From Planctomycetota bacterium (GTDB lineage: Bacteria > Planctomycetota > Planctomycetia > Planctomycetales > Planctomycetaceae): a stretch of DNA of 64,000 bases. The position numbers and the translations under genes are program-made. This document shows, one piece after another, positions 46,450-56,018 of the stretch. Location: contig JAFEBS010000008.1 in assembly GCA_018242525.1 (NCBI GenBank), forward strand, positions 381,917 to 445,916. The letters run 5' to 3'. The notes beneath the pieces were generated by a model. That model searched no databases. It had not been told where the DNA came from and was given only the letters and a program-made list of their open reading frames with translations. The stretch's first letter is position 1. Each line of letters starts with the position of its first letter.

Positions 46450-47820
46450 CTACTTGGGCTCCTCGGCTGGCTTTTCTTCCTTAACGGTCGTGGCGTCCAC
46501 GGGGGCAGCGGGGTCAATCGGGTGCTGGTCCTGGTCGTTGCGCAATTCCTGAACACTGATTTTCACGAACAGGTACAGTTGCAGTCCCTCGGTCTCCGCG
46601 TCCGGCAGGGACATGCCGCCGATCAGATAGGGGCGGTCGACGGGGACGCGTGCCGTCGTCGACAGTCGGTGAATGTTCAGCCGGCGGCGACTGATTGGCT
46701 GGGCCACATCAGCAGGGGTGATCTTGGAGGCGTTGGGCTCGGCCTTGGTCGCCTTGCCGTCAACCATGGGAAGCGTCAAGCGGCTGTGGATGTCCAGCAG
46801 AACCGTCTTGCCGCTGATGTTGGTGATCGGTGTCACCTGGAATGCCAGTCCTTCCTGAATCGCTACCACTTCCGGTTGATAACCCAGTTGGCCGCCATTT
46901 TCGGCGCGTGTGGCGATGGCTCTCATGGCTCCGACTGCCAGGCTTTGTGAGCCTGACATCGTACTGACCGTCTGCCCGTTGTAACACGTCAGCGTGGCCT
47001 GGTATCGCAGACGGTGAGCTTCTTCGGCCGGCGGCTGTCGCCAGATGTTCAAGATCTGTTTCCAGGCATCGTCTCCGACGACGCCAAACACCGGTGGCCC
47101 ATCGGGGACCGCAGATTCGGTCGGTGTGTCCAGCAAGCTCTGGATGTCCGCAGGTGCCAGCGAGATCCACCACGCGCGAACGGAAACGGTTCGCAGCGTT
47201 CCCCAGCGCGAGCGAAACAGGTTCAGCAACGCTTCAATCTGCTGATGGGTGTCCTCGTCGGCGGAGATGATGAAGGCGTTTCCAAGCTTGGTGATTTTGC
47301 CGCCTTCGCTCCACAGGTCGGGTGAAATGGTTTCGCGAATCACCCTGATCATTTCGGCTTGCGAAGTTTCGATCGAGTCCATGTCGCCACTGACCTGTCG
47401 TGCCGCGGCAGCTCCCAGAGAAAGTGTTCCGGTCGGAGGAATGCTGAACATGCCGCCGCCCATGCCCCCCATGCCGCCCATACCCTTTCCCTGGGTCTCT
47501 TCAATGGCGGTGGGGAAAATGGCCTGTGCCGGGCTGAGTTCCAGGTCACTTTTCGTCCTGGCAGGGTAGGGGGGCGCGACCGCGAACAAGTCGCCCAGGT
47601 CGTAGATGCGAACGACCATCCCGGTGGTGGTCCGATTGCGCCCGCGTGAGGCTCCAATCTGAGTCACGTTCCGCTTCGCCGCCGGTGCGTTCTCCAGCGC
47701 TTCCAACTGCTGCTGCAGCGCATTGATTTGTTGCCGGATCTGCGACACCGTCTCGGGGTCGGCAGCCAGAGTGGGTGTCGAGCAGGCGAATACCAGGGCG
47801 AGAATCATCATTCGGCGCAT
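46450..47820 (-). CDS. Exported protein resembling a secretin N-domain protein
   Basis: 456 aa from ATG 47820 (MRRMMILALVFACSTPTLAA, signal peptide). After a short coiled coil (ETVSQIRQQINALQQQLEAL) comes GMVVRIYDLGDLFAV, similar to the DVRDLL strand found in secretin-like proteins. Next is a Gly/Met tract (GKGMGGMGGMGGGM), then IRETISPDLWSEGGKITKLG, NAFIISADEDTHQQIEALLN, which matches the secretin N1/N2 pattern (W....G.I...G..LVV....H..I..LL). The C-terminal half lacks an obvious secretin pore. It may be a periplasmic part of a secretion or pilus machine; this is inference. Convergent with the vWA gene. Confidence 0.75.
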   Translation of the reverse strand: MRRMMILALVFACSTPTLAADPETVSQIRQQINALQQQLEALENAPAAKRNVTQIGASRGRNRTTTGMVVRIYDLGDLFAVAPPYPARTKSDLELSPAQAIFPTAIEETQGKGMGGMGGMGGGMFSIPPTGTLSLGAAAARQVSGDMDSIETSQAEMIRVIRETISPDLWSEGGKITKLGNAFIISADEDTHQQIEALLNLFRSRWGTLRTVSVRAWWISLAPADIQSLLDTPTESAVPDGPPVFGVVGDDAWKQILNIWRQPPAEEAHRLRYQATLTCYNGQTVSTMSGSQSLAVGAMRAIATRAENGGQLGYQPEVVAIQEGLAFQVTPITNISGKTVLLDIHSRLTLPMVDGKATKAEPNASKITPADVAQPISRRRLNIHRLSTTARVPVDRPYLIGGMSLPDAETEGLQLYLFVKISVQELRNDQDQHPIDPAAPVDATTVKEEKPAEEPK

Positions 47821-48176
47821 GACGAAGGTTCCACGGCTGGACTGCATCCGGCCAATCCGTGGGCCGGGCAGTGAGGTTTCACAGGCCCCGATCCGTGGAG
47901 TCCCGTCAAAGGGTCAGTACTACTGTAGCGACGCACGTTGGGAGATTCCGAATAAAATCCAGTCAATCTGGACGGTTTGCAAGGTGAAAGGCTGGCCGGT
48001 CCCGAATCGGGATCAGGTCACTTCGAATGGCCCATGCGCGTTGACTCCGATGTCGGAATATGGGCATGCTGGAATGACCTGCAGGTGGCACCCTGATTTG
48101 GCTTGGATTTGGTTGTTCGCCGCGCCAGCCGCGTGCGCCATGCCGACGCTGGCCGCGTCGGGTACGGACCCGATCG
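47821..48176. other. Divergent intergenic region
   Basis: About 355 nt between the minus-strand secretin-like gene and the plus-strand primase-like gene. An ORF across it (47723-48205) has no plausible start signal or family. I see no RNA gene or repeat here. Confidence 0.4.
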
Positions 48177-48749
48177 ATGGATTATCTGGAACGAATCGGT
48201 CGTGAATGGCGTGACGAGGCGTCCGAACTGGCCGCCTGGGTGATGACGCACATGGTGAACCGGACGGATGTCTGGGGCCGGTATCATCGCCGCAAGGGAC
48301 ATGACGAAACGTTTGCGATTACCGCGCCGTTTCGAGACGAGCGGGGTAAGACATTTCTCGATCTGGATTCGCTCCGGAAGCATTTTCGGACTCGTCGGCC
48401 GTCCGGACAATTGGGGTTGCACAGTGCCAGCAGTGACTTGACGTCTCGGTGGCTGGCGATCGACATTGATCTTCACGACCTGGAGGAAGGGACCGCCACG
48501 CGTGAAGGGAATCTGTTTGCCGCGCGGGGATGGTATCAACGGCTGGTGGAACTGGAATTGGACCCGCTGCTGATCGATTCCAATGGAGCAGGCGGGTTTC
48601 ATTTGCTGGTGGTCTTCGCCGAGCCGATGAGTACCGCCAGCGTCCATGAATTCGGGGCTCGGCTGGTTGCTGACTTTGATCGTCGCGGCCTGGATCAATG
48701 TCCCGAAATCATTCCCGGTAAGCCAGCCTGGGATCGCTATGGCGACTGA
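48177..48749 (+). CDS. Archaeo-eukaryotic primase (TOTE-AEP-like) fragment, ended by an in-frame TGA
   Basis: 190 aa. Shows the pattern of the AEP domain found in TOTE conflict systems and related primase-polymerases: WVMTHMVNRTDVWGRYHRRK, LHSASSDLTSRWLAIDIDLH (catalytic D-x-D), LDPLLIDSNGAGGFHLLVVF (S-x-H-type G-GFH motif), and ending PGKPAWDRYGD. The next codon is TGA (48747-48749), exactly where I expect a Trp in the conserved GNWLRLPGRHH motif; the sequence after it (LRLPGHHHSRPHFSRVWNDE) continues the same domain in the same frame. So this is one gene interrupted by a nonsense codon. Either a pseudogene, a UGA read-through, or a sequencing error. Confidence 0.75.
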   Translation: MDYLERIGREWRDEASELAAWVMTHMVNRTDVWGRYHRRKGHDETFAITAPFRDERGKTFLDLDSLRKHFRTRRPSGQLGLHSASSDLTSRWLAIDIDLHDLEEGTATREGNLFAARGWYQRLVELELDPLLIDSNGAGGFHLLVVFAEPMSTASVHEFGARLVADFDRRGLDQCPEIIPGKPAWDRYGD

Positions 48750-49250
48750 TTGCGTCTGCCGGGCCATCATCATTCGCGTCCTCATTTCAGCCGTGTCTGG
48801 AACGACGAACCGTTCGCGGACACTCAATGGCTCGATGGACACGAGGCCATTCAGCGGATCCTCGCGACCCGGCCGGCTCCGGTGGAATTGCTGGAAGGAC
48901 TGGGGATCGTGAGGGCGCAGCGGACTGTCTGCCTGGATTTCGATGGAGTCCTGCATTCGTACCGATCGGGATGGTGCGGCGCGGAAGTGATCCCGGATCC
49001 TCCGATTCATGGGACTCGCGAGGCGGTGGCCCGGCTGAGACAGCAGTACCGCGTCGTCATCCATTCGGCCCGCTGTCACACGGAAGGCGGGCGTACGGCT
49101 GTGCAATTGTGGTTGCAGAAGCACGACATCGTGGTGGATGACGTCTGCGAACACAAACCACCGGCACTGGTCTATGTCGACGACCGGGCCGTCCGCTTTC
49201 AGGGCAATTGGGACGCTGCGCTGACCGAGATTCGCGAGTTCCGCCGGTGA
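48750..49250 (+). CDS. In-frame continuation: end of the AEP domain fused to a HAD-like hydrolase domain
   Basis: Directly follows the TGA in the same frame. The first 25 residues finish the primase domain (LRLPGHHHSRPHFSRVWNDE, then WLDGHEAIQRIL). After a linker, a HAD-type domain begins: RTVCLDFDGVLHSYRSGWCG (motif I D-x-D), EAVARLRQQYRVVIHSARCH (motif II S), then HKPPALVYVDDRAVRFQGNW (motif IV). A GTG at 48909, with GGAAGGA about 9 nt upstream, could restart translation and yield the HAD domain alone. The intended protein would be about 357 aa: primase plus phosphatase-like domain, which suggests a nucleic-acid end-processing or repair role. No helicase or nuclease genes of a TOTE system are adjacent. 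Confidence 0.7.
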   Translation: MRLPGHHHSRPHFSRVWNDEPFADTQWLDGHEAIQRILATRPAPVELLEGLGIVRAQRTVCLDFDGVLHSYRSGWCGAEVIPDPPIHGTREAVARLRQQYRVVIHSARCHTEGGRTAVQLWLQKHDIVVDDVCEHKPPALVYVDDRAVRFQGNWDAALTEIREFRR

Positions 49251-49404
49251 GCCGCGTCTCAACGGTGATGCGGGATCTTCTCGTGACAAAATGTAACTTC
49301 AAAAAATGTGCTTGATCCCCGGAAAATGTGGCGATATTCTCTGAGACGCATTGTCTGATTCAAAACTGAGGAAATGCGGACCGGCCGTCTGCAGGAGTTC
49401 GTTC

Positions 49405-50907
49405 ATGACTGAAGCCCTCCGTTCCAAATTGCATCCCGTTCAACGGCGCCAGTTGTTTCAGTCCATTTCGGGGTGGATCGTCTGTGGATTGTTGCTCGGT
49501 GCGGTCGTCGCGATCGGTTGCGGGGCGGCCCGCTTCTGGGGGGAATGGGTCGAAGGGGGCAGGATCGCCCTCGCGTGTCTGGCCACGGGCCCGGTCGTGG
49601 CAGGATTGGCGGGGGTAGCGTGGCTGTGGCCGCGCCCCAACTGGATTGCAGCCGCACGCGCTGTCGATCAGCACTATCAACTGAAGGATCGCACGGCATC
49701 GGCTCTCGATTTTTCTCAGCGCACGATTGCCGCTGACAAGCAGTCCTTTGCAGAACTGCAATTGGCGGACGCGATCGCTCACTTGACGCAGGTTGTCCCC
49801 GAAGCGGTTGCCCCTTTGAAAGCTCCACGTCTGCTGTCCAGTGCCTTGATTGCCACAGCCGCCGCTGTCCTGTTCGCACTGCTGCCCCTGAAACCGCCGG
49901 AAGTTGCTGCGGCACCGCTGGCCCCAGAACAACAAATCGTCGACCAGGCGGAAGAAATCAGCGAGCGATTGAAGGAACTGGAAGAGGAATTCCAGAAGGA
50001 AGCTGATCCGGAGCTGGAGGCACTGCTCAAGGAACTGAAACAGAAGACGGAAGAATTGAAGGAACCCGGCGTCGATGTGAAAGAAGCTCTGGCGAAGATT
50101 TCAGAAATGCAGGCCGCGATTCAGTCGGCTCAAAGTCAGGCGAGCCTGGAACAGGTTGATCAGCAACTGCAGGAAATTGGCGAGGCGATGGCATCCGCCA
50201 AGGCTCTCGAGGGAGCTGGTCAGGCGCTGGCCGAAGGGAAATATGACAAGGCGATGAAGGAACTGGCAGAGCTGGATGACGCCGAATTCGATCGCAAGGA
50301 GGCCCGGAACACGGCTGAAAAACTGAAAAAAGCCGCGAAGAATTCCGGCGGTTCCGGTGACGGTTCGATCAGCAACGCGGCCAGGGAGATTGCCGAAGGA
50401 ATTGAAAACGATGATTCGGACGCGACCAAAAGTGGAGCGAAAAAGCTGTGCGATTGTGTTGGCAAGCAGGCTCGCAAGAAGAAGATCAACGACCTGTTGA
50501 ATGGCGAGTTGGCGCAGTTGTGTGAATGCAAAGCCAACTGCAAGAAGAACAGCACTGTCGCCGGGAAGAAGAAGCAGAAATCGAACAATCCCAGTCAGAA
50601 CTGGGGAATGTCCGAAAGTGGCAACATCGACGGCAACTCAACCAACCTCAATTCCGGCGCGAACCGTGAACAGATCACCGGGACGTCTGGCGAAGGGGAT
50701 TCCGAATTTGAGACCAGTTCCTCGTCGGAGGGTCGCCAGGAAGCTCAACGCGGCTACAAGGAGGTCTATCAGAAGTACAAGAAGATGAGTGACGCCGTGC
50801 TGGACAACGAACAGATTCCGCTGGGGCATCGTCAGACCATTCGCAAGTACTTCGAATCGATCCGCCCGCAGCAGGCTGAAGCCGCCGAGGGGGCGAAGTC
50901 GGAATAG
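49405..50907 (+). CDS. Two-TM protein with long coiled-coil and Ser/Gly-rich tail
   Basis: 500 aa; ATG 49405 with GGAG 7 nt upstream. Two N-terminal TM segments (WIVCGLLLGAVVAIGCGAA; LACLATGPVVAGLAGVAWLW), a short globular linker, a third hydrophobic segment (LSSALIATAAAVLFALLPL), then heavily charged helices from about 195 to 330 (EISERLKELEEEFQKEADPE, ELKQKTEELKEPGVDVKEAL) predicted to be coiled coil. A Cys-rich patch (LCDCVGKQARKK ... LCECKANCKKNST) and an Asn/Ser/Gly-rich region come before a last helix (GYKEVYQKYKKMSDAVLDNE). Similar proteins often sit near MoxR/vWA clusters in planctomycetes, which would fit the cluster 3 kb upstream, but I cannot assign a family. Confidence 0.78.
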   Translation: MTEALRSKLHPVQRRQLFQSISGWIVCGLLLGAVVAIGCGAARFWGEWVEGGRIALACLATGPVVAGLAGVAWLWPRPNWIAAARAVDQHYQLKDRTASALDFSQRTIAADKQSFAELQLADAIAHLTQVVPEAVAPLKAPRLLSSALIATAAAVLFALLPLKPPEVAAAPLAPEQQIVDQAEEISERLKELEEEFQKEADPELEALLKELKQKTEELKEPGVDVKEALAKISEMQAAIQSAQSQASLEQVDQQLQEIGEAMASAKALEGAGQALAEGKYDKAMKELAELDDAEFDRKEARNTAEKLKKAAKNSGGSGDGSISNAAREIAEGIENDDSDATKSGAKKLCDCVGKQARKKKINDLLNGELAQLCECKANCKKNSTVAGKKKQKSNNPSQNWGMSESGNIDGNSTNLNSGANREQITGTSGEGDSEFETSSSSEGRQEAQRGYKEVYQKYKKMSDAVLDNEQIPLGHRQTIRKYFESIRPQQAEAAEGAKSE

Positions 50908-50923
50908 CCACGGGATCCCGAAT

Positions 50924-51904
50924 TCAGGCGGCCCGGCGTTCCTGCATCGCGATCGCCGGTTGATCGAAGTTGAGCGTCCGGCGAATGGTATAGCTGGTCT
51001 GATTCAAGGAGGCGAAGTAGATGCGCGAGCACAATTCGCCCAGCATCCCGAAGAACAGGAACTGGACTCCCATCATCAGCGACATCACGGTCAGCAGCAG
51101 CAATGGATTGCCAGTCATGTCGACGCCGTCGGAGACTTTCATCCAGCAGGTGGCAATCCCGGAAATGAAACCGGCCACCAGGGCGAGCAGTCCGATCGAT
51201 CCAAACAGCTTCATCGGGCTGACGACGTACTGAATGAAGTACTTGACTGTCAGCAGGTCCAGAATCACCCGGGTGGTCCGTGAGATCCCATATTTCGATT
51301 GGCCGAACCGGCGCGGGTGGTGATTCGTCACGACCTCGGCACATCGCGCCCCCCGCCATTGGGCCAGGATCGGGATGAAGCGATGCATTTCTCCGTACAG
51401 ATGCAGTTCCTGGGCGATCTCGGTTCGGACAGCTTTCAGCGTGCAGCCGAGATCGTGAACGGGAAACGAAGTGACCGTTGAAATCAGCCAGTTGGCGATC
51501 CTGGACGGTAGCTTGCGGTTGATGAAAGTGTCCTGTCGATTCTTCCGCCAACCATGCACCAGATCATAACCTTCGTTCAGTTTATCGAGCAGCATTGGGA
51601 TGTCGTTGGGATCATTCTGCAAATCACCATCCAGCAGCACGATGATGTCCATGCTGGCCGCCTGCATTCCGGCCTGCATCGCTGCTGTCTGACCGTAGTT
51701 CTTGCGAAACTCGATCACTTTCACGTTGACGTCGACCGCCGCCAACCGATCCAGGGCCGCCGTGGATCCGTCGCGGGATCCATCGTTGACCAGGATCATT
51801 TCGTAGGGCAGCCCGATCCGCTGCATGACCTGCGTGACCGCGGTATGCAACAACGGAATGTTTTCGTATTCATTGTAGATCGGGACAACAACAGACACGC
51901 TCAT
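50924..51904 (-). CDS. Family 2 glycosyltransferase (DPM1/ArnC/GtrB-like)
   Basis: Transfers a sugar from a nucleotide donor to polyprenyl phosphate at the inner membrane. ATG 51904 ([20 protein letters not shown]) has GGAAG nearby; 326 aa. GT2 motifs: [37 protein letters not shown] (D-x-D metal site), [24 protein letters not shown], and [20 protein letters not shown], followed by two C-terminal TM helices ([40 protein letters not shown]). This layout is typical of undecaprenyl-phosphate glycosyltransferases that feed ArnT-type enzymes; an ArnT-like GT39 is encoded at 58773-60467. Confidence 0.92.
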   Translation of the reverse strand: MSVSVVVPIYNEYENIPLLHTAVTQVMQRIGLPYEMILVNDGSRDGSTAALDRLAAVDVNVKVIEFRKNYGQTAAMQAGMQAASMDIIVLLDGDLQNDPNDIPMLLDKLNEGYDLVHGWRKNRQDTFINRKLPSRIANWLISTVTSFPVHDLGCTLKAVRTEIAQELHLYGEMHRFIPILAQWRGARCAEVVTNHHPRRFGQSKYGISRTTRVILDLLTVKYFIQYVVSPMKLFGSIGLLALVAGFISGIATCWMKVSDGVDMTGNPLLLLTVMSLMMGVQFLFFGMLGELCSRIYFASLNQTSYTIRRTLNFDQPAIAMQERRAA

Positions 51905-52417
51905 GTCAGCTTCCGTGAACGGATCAGCGGTTGGAATGAGAAATGGCACCGAAAGTCTGTCAGAAGGCGTAATCTTCGTCCAGATGGCTCGGTGGCGAGT
52001 TCAATGGTTGTCCCGTGACATAAGGTTCACGTAAAAAACATGTTGCGTCGTTGTGGTCGCGGCCGTGTACCGCTGCAACACCAGCGTTAAAAGTCGACAT
52101 TTCGTAAGGTTCGGCAGAAATCGCAGTTTCGGTTGCATCGAAAGTCGCGAATTGGCGACGGTCGTTGAACGCATCGTGGCGTGGCACGACCGGCTTCGCT
52201 CGACGCATGTCGTCTGTTGTCGGGACCAGGAAGCCGTTTGTCGTCCCGGGCGGCGAACGCCGGACCCTCGACCCGCGGTTTTGGAATTGAAGTCGATTCG
52301 AATCGTGGCATAATTCGCCAACTCTGGAGAATTGCCAGTGCTTTTCCCGGATGCATGTCGGGTACGTCCAGTCTTTTCGCATGTACTCCAGTCCGGATTG
52401 CTCATGAAAAGCGAACC
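51905..52417. other. Divergent intergenic region before the kinase gene
   Basis: About 510 nt without a convincing gene on either strand; it must contain the promoters of the glycosyltransferase and kinase genes. The kinase frame is open upstream to 52181, but the added residues are not protein-like. Confidence 0.4.
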
Positions 52418-54223
52418 ATGACTGAGTCCTCAAAACGTCCCGCCGATCAGTCACGAACGGATGCTTCCCGCATTGCGAGACCGGCGCGCCGGGTCGCAGA
52501 AACAGTACGAGCGGCGGATTCCGTCCCCCTTGCGACCGGGCCCTTTGCGACGCTGCCAGTGCAGTTCGGGCGCTACAGGATCGAGAAACTCCTGGGCCAG
52601 GGCGCCATGGGGGCCGTCTACCTGGCGGACGACATTCAACTGGAACGGCGCGTCGCTTTGAAGGTGGCTCGCGTTTCCGCCTCGGGCTCGGCCAAATTGA
52701 TCAGGCGCATGGAGACCGAGGCCAAGGCGGCGGCGACGATCGATCATCCGCGAATCTGCAAGGTCTTCGACTTCGGTGAAATCGATGGCATTCGATTCAT
52801 CGCATTGCAGCACATCGAAGGCGAGGACATCAAATCGAACTCGAAGCGCCTGGGGCGGCGTCGTGAACCGGCGGAAGCGGTTCGCCTGATCCAGCAAATG
52901 GCCGAAGCGGTCCAGGCGGCGCACGACAAGGGGGTGATCCATCGTGATCTGAAGCCCGAAAACGTCATGCTGACTCCGGGCGGCGAACCGGTGATCATGG
53001 ATTTCGGCCTGGCGCGTCGCATGATGGCCTCGACGGATGCCGGCCTGACCCAGGGGATGATCGTTGGTACGGCAGCCTATATGTCCCCTGAACAAGCCGT
53101 CGGTAAAGCGGAAGGAATCGACCATCGCAGCGATTTGTACGCCCTGGGAGTCATGCTGTTCGAGATGTTGACCGGCGAATGGCCATTCGCCGGGACCGCG
53201 ATTGAAGTCATGGGGAAGAAATGCATTCAGGATCCACCGTCGCCACTGGACCTGGATCCGACCCTGCCCCTGGAACTGGCCGCCGCCTGCAGTCGCATGA
53301 TCGCGCGCCAGAAGGAAGATCGATATGCGTCGTGCCGCGACGCGATCACCGCGCTGTCGACTGTGGACCTGAACGTCGCAGAATCCATCGAAGGAGTCGA
53401 ACGGCCTGCCTGGCTCAAGAAGTCCAGCAAATCCATTGAGGTTGCGGCCAGCCCCGAGGTTGGTTCGGAGGTGGTTCCGAAATGGTGGCAGCAATCCGTC
53501 GTCCGCAGATGCGCATGGGGGGGCGTGGGAGTCTTCTGCCTGGCGCTGGCACTGGTGCCGTTCCAACGCCAACCAAATCCGACGTCTGTTGCTGCGATTG
53601 TTCCCGTCTCCGCACCGATCGTCCCGCCGCCTGATGGCCAACTGCTTCCTGAGCCCGAACCAACCGAGCCCTCTGAACCGGTCAACAAGATCGATCGAAC
53701 CCAGTTCCGAGTGGTCGCCGGTCAATGGCGTGTCGAAGCGAATGAGTTACTGCAGACCGATACGAACGAGAGTTTTCCGATCCTTATTTTCGGCGATCCG
53801 TCCTGGACCGACTATGAATTCTCGGTCGACATGATGCGCGTCGAAGGGCGGGATCAGGGAGCCGTCGGATTCCGCGTCAGTTCGGCCGGCTTTTACATGT
53901 TTGGGATCGGAACAACCCGCAGTGGAAATCAGTGCAGCACGGAACTTCACGAAGGGCAACAGTGGTTCACGATCGCCAATTCCTTTCATCAGACATACAA
54001 CCATGTCTGGTACACTGTCCGGGTCCGCGTGGAAGGAAACACCGTTCAATGCTTCCTGAAAGATGGGGATGATGAATCTCTCGTCTCCGAATTCACGGAC
54101 GATCGCCTGTCATCGGGACGGGTGGCACTGCGTGTCTTCAAGTCGGCATTTCGGTTTCGAAATCTCAAGGTGATCTCCCTGGACGGCAATACCCTGTGGG
54201 AGGGAATGCCTGAGTTGCCGTAG
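52418..54223 (+). CDS. Membrane serine/threonine protein kinase with C-terminal beta-sandwich sensor domain
   Basis: 601 aa from ATG 52418. Hanks-type kinase domain at about 50-315: GQGAMGAVYLA glycine loop, catalytic Lys in RRVALKVARV, HRDLKPENVML, MDFGLARRMM, AAYMSPEQA, HRSDLYALGVMLFEMLTGEW. All catalytic residues are present. A TM helix follows at about 365-381 (WGGVGVFCLALALVPF), then a Pro/Glu linker and an exported domain (about 420-600) with FRVVAGQWRVEANELLQTDT, SFPILIFGDPSWTDYEFSVD and GAVGFRVSSAGFYMFGIG, the pattern of LamG/DUF1080-like concanavalin folds. It probably senses a carbohydrate or envelope signal outside and phosphorylates a cytoplasmic target. Confidence 0.92.
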   Translation: MTESSKRPADQSRTDASRIARPARRVAETVRAADSVPLATGPFATLPVQFGRYRIEKLLGQGAMGAVYLADDIQLERRVALKVARVSASGSAKLIRRMETEAKAAATIDHPRICKVFDFGEIDGIRFIALQHIEGEDIKSNSKRLGRRREPAEAVRLIQQMAEAVQAAHDKGVIHRDLKPENVMLTPGGEPVIMDFGLARRMMASTDAGLTQGMIVGTAAYMSPEQAVGKAEGIDHRSDLYALGVMLFEMLTGEWPFAGTAIEVMGKKCIQDPPSPLDLDPTLPLELAAACSRMIARQKEDRYASCRDAITALSTVDLNVAESIEGVERPAWLKKSSKSIEVAASPEVGSEVVPKWWQQSVVRRCAWGGVGVFCLALALVPFQRQPNPTSVAAIVPVSAPIVPPPDGQLLPEPEPTEPSEPVNKIDRTQFRVVAGQWRVEANELLQTDTNESFPILIFGDPSWTDYEFSVDMMRVEGRDQGAVGFRVSSAGFYMFGIGTTRSGNQCSTELHEGQQWFTIANSFHQTYNHVWYTVRVRVEGNTVQCFLKDGDDESLVSEFTDDRLSSGRVALRVFKSAFRFRNLKVISLDGNTLWEGMPELP

Positions 54224-54266
54224 TTCGACACCACGGGCAATCTTCCGTGGCGCAAAGGCCGGCCGA

Positions 54267-56003
54267 TTACGCCGGGTTGCTGATAACGGCGGGAATAGTT
54301 CTTCCGTAGTGCCGCTGCAGACGGGCGACTGTGGCTTCCACAGTGGCCGGAATCTGCTCCTGCGATAATCGGTCCGTTTGAACCAGGCACTCGGCCAGAT
54401 CCTCGATCATGGCGATGGAAAGCTGCGCGGCAAAAATCAGCATCAGGCGGCGTTCGATCAGGTCATCCAGGGTCGTGACCCATTCGTTCTCAATCACCCA
54501 GCAGACTGTGGATCGCGAAAGTACTGAGTCAGCGATCAATCGCCGAGGGACTGTTGACTGCGCCAGGATCTCACGCGTCCGCATGCCAAACAGCGGCCAG
54601 AGGGCTGCCGCTTCTTCGACCGAGACGTTGAATTCGCCCGCCCAACTTTGCCAGAGTCCGGGCCAACCTGCGGCGTCCACGGGAAAGCCCTCGCCACCCG
54701 GCAGAACTCGATCATCGGTCGTGGACGTTCGGCGTCGCGACAGCTTTGCCAGGACACGATCGGCGATTTGCCGTGCGACCGACCGAAACGTCGTCAGTTT
54801 TCCACCGACCAGTGTCAGCACGGGGACCCCATGAAGGTTGTGTTCGACAATCGTGTGATCGCGTGAAATCGCGGCATTGCTGGTGTCGGTGGTTCGGGGC
54901 AGGGGGCGGACTCCGCTGTAGTGGGATTCAATGTCGGCGCGAGTCAGCTTCAGTCCGAACGTGCCGTCAACGACGCCCAGCAGGTACTGCAATTCCTCGT
55001 CGCTGGCCACCGCTTCATCGGGAGGCCCGGACCATTCTTCGTCCGTCGTACCGACCAGGATTGCATCGGCGTACGGCAGGATGAAAGCCAGTCGACGATC
55101 CCCGGTCTCTGCATACACCCCCTGACTCCCCAGGGCCGCTTTGAGACCCGGATGTCGTGTGACAAAGTGACTCCCCTTGGTCCCGGCGAACAACGGCGTG
55201 GTTCCGGCATCAATCTCCCGCAACGTGAGGTCTCCCCAGGCACCGCTGCAATTGATGACCATCGGAGGAGCCAGAGAAAGATCTGCGGAATTCCCGACCC
55301 CCTTCACCTGGATCGTCGTCCCCTGCCAGCCAACCGTGGCATACGGAACGATGTGCAACGGAACGCCGGAATCATGGGAGACTTGAGCGGCATCATCCAG
55401 CAGTGCGACAACGCACCGTTCGGGATACAGCATCTGGGCATCGGAATAGGCACACAACCAGCGGTAGCGTGACGAATCCAGATTCGGGCGGGGTGTCTCA
55501 CTGGACGTGCTCTCAAGTCTCATCCCGCGACTCTTGGGCAGTCCATCTCCCCAGGAAAACAGGTCATACATCCACAGACCCATGCGTATGGGCCAGTAGC
55601 CACGCGGGGCTCGTCGCTCGGCCCGACCCATCAACCGACGGCCAAACCGAGTCCGGGCCAGTTTGAAAAATCCCAGTGCTGATCGCAGCAACCCGGACCA
55701 GCGATGCTCCGTGGGGACGAACAGGCGCAGCGGACGAACAAACTGCGGAGCCAGCTTTAACAGACGTCCACGTTCAATCAGTGATTCGCGGACCAGTCCA
55801 ACATCGCCGAATTCCAGATATCGCAAACCGCCGTGAATCAGCCGGGAGGATTTAGAAGTGGCACCGCCCGCCAGATCGCCCGCATCTGCCAGGACGACAG
55901 GGACGCCATTCAAGACGAGTTCACGCGCGAGTGCCGCGCCATGGATTCCGCCTCCCAGGATCAGGATCGCTTCGGTTGCCGCAGGCAACGGTTCAGAACT
56001 CAT
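54267..56003 (-). CDS. glpD: FAD-dependent glycerol-3-phosphate dehydrogenase
   Basis: Oxidises sn-glycerol-3-phosphate to dihydroxyacetone phosphate at the membrane, passing electrons to quinone. 578 aa. N-terminal FAD site AILILGGGIHGAALARELVL, then ATSKSSRLIHGGLRYLEFGD (GlpD signature RLIHGGLRYL) and LIERGRLLKLAPQFVRPLRL. Middle: FILPYADAILVGTTDEEWSG, HYSGVRPLPRTTDTS, TLVGGKLTTFRSVARQIADR (second signature). The C-terminal helical cap domain is present (ARISR-region-like, ENEWVTTLDDLIERRLMLIF). Overlaps nothing; the esterase gene ends 15 nt upstream on the same strand, so the two may be co-transcribed. No glpK or glpF nearby. Confidence 0.93.
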   Translation of the reverse strand: MSSEPLPAATEAILILGGGIHGAALARELVLNGVPVVLADAGDLAGGATSKSSRLIHGGLRYLEFGDVGLVRESLIERGRLLKLAPQFVRPLRLFVPTEHRWSGLLRSALGFFKLARTRFGRRLMGRAERRAPRGYWPIRMGLWMYDLFSWGDGLPKSRGMRLESTSSETPRPNLDSSRYRWLCAYSDAQMLYPERCVVALLDDAAQVSHDSGVPLHIVPYATVGWQGTTIQVKGVGNSADLSLAPPMVINCSGAWGDLTLREIDAGTTPLFAGTKGSHFVTRHPGLKAALGSQGVYAETGDRRLAFILPYADAILVGTTDEEWSGPPDEAVASDEELQYLLGVVDGTFGLKLTRADIESHYSGVRPLPRTTDTSNAAISRDHTIVEHNLHGVPVLTLVGGKLTTFRSVARQIADRVLAKLSRRRTSTTDDRVLPGGEGFPVDAAGWPGLWQSWAGEFNVSVEEAAALWPLFGMRTREILAQSTVPRRLIADSVLSRSTVCWVIENEWVTTLDDLIERRLMLIFAAQLSIAMIEDLAECLVQTDRLSQEQIPATVEATVARLQRHYGRTIPAVISNPA

Positions 56004-56018
56004 CGGCGGTCGCCTGTT

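Noticed and set aside
48177..49250. Selenocysteine at the in-frame TGA of the primase-HAD gene
   Set aside because: The aligned residue in the family is Trp, not Cys/Sec, and no SECIS-like hairpin is evident right after the TGA.
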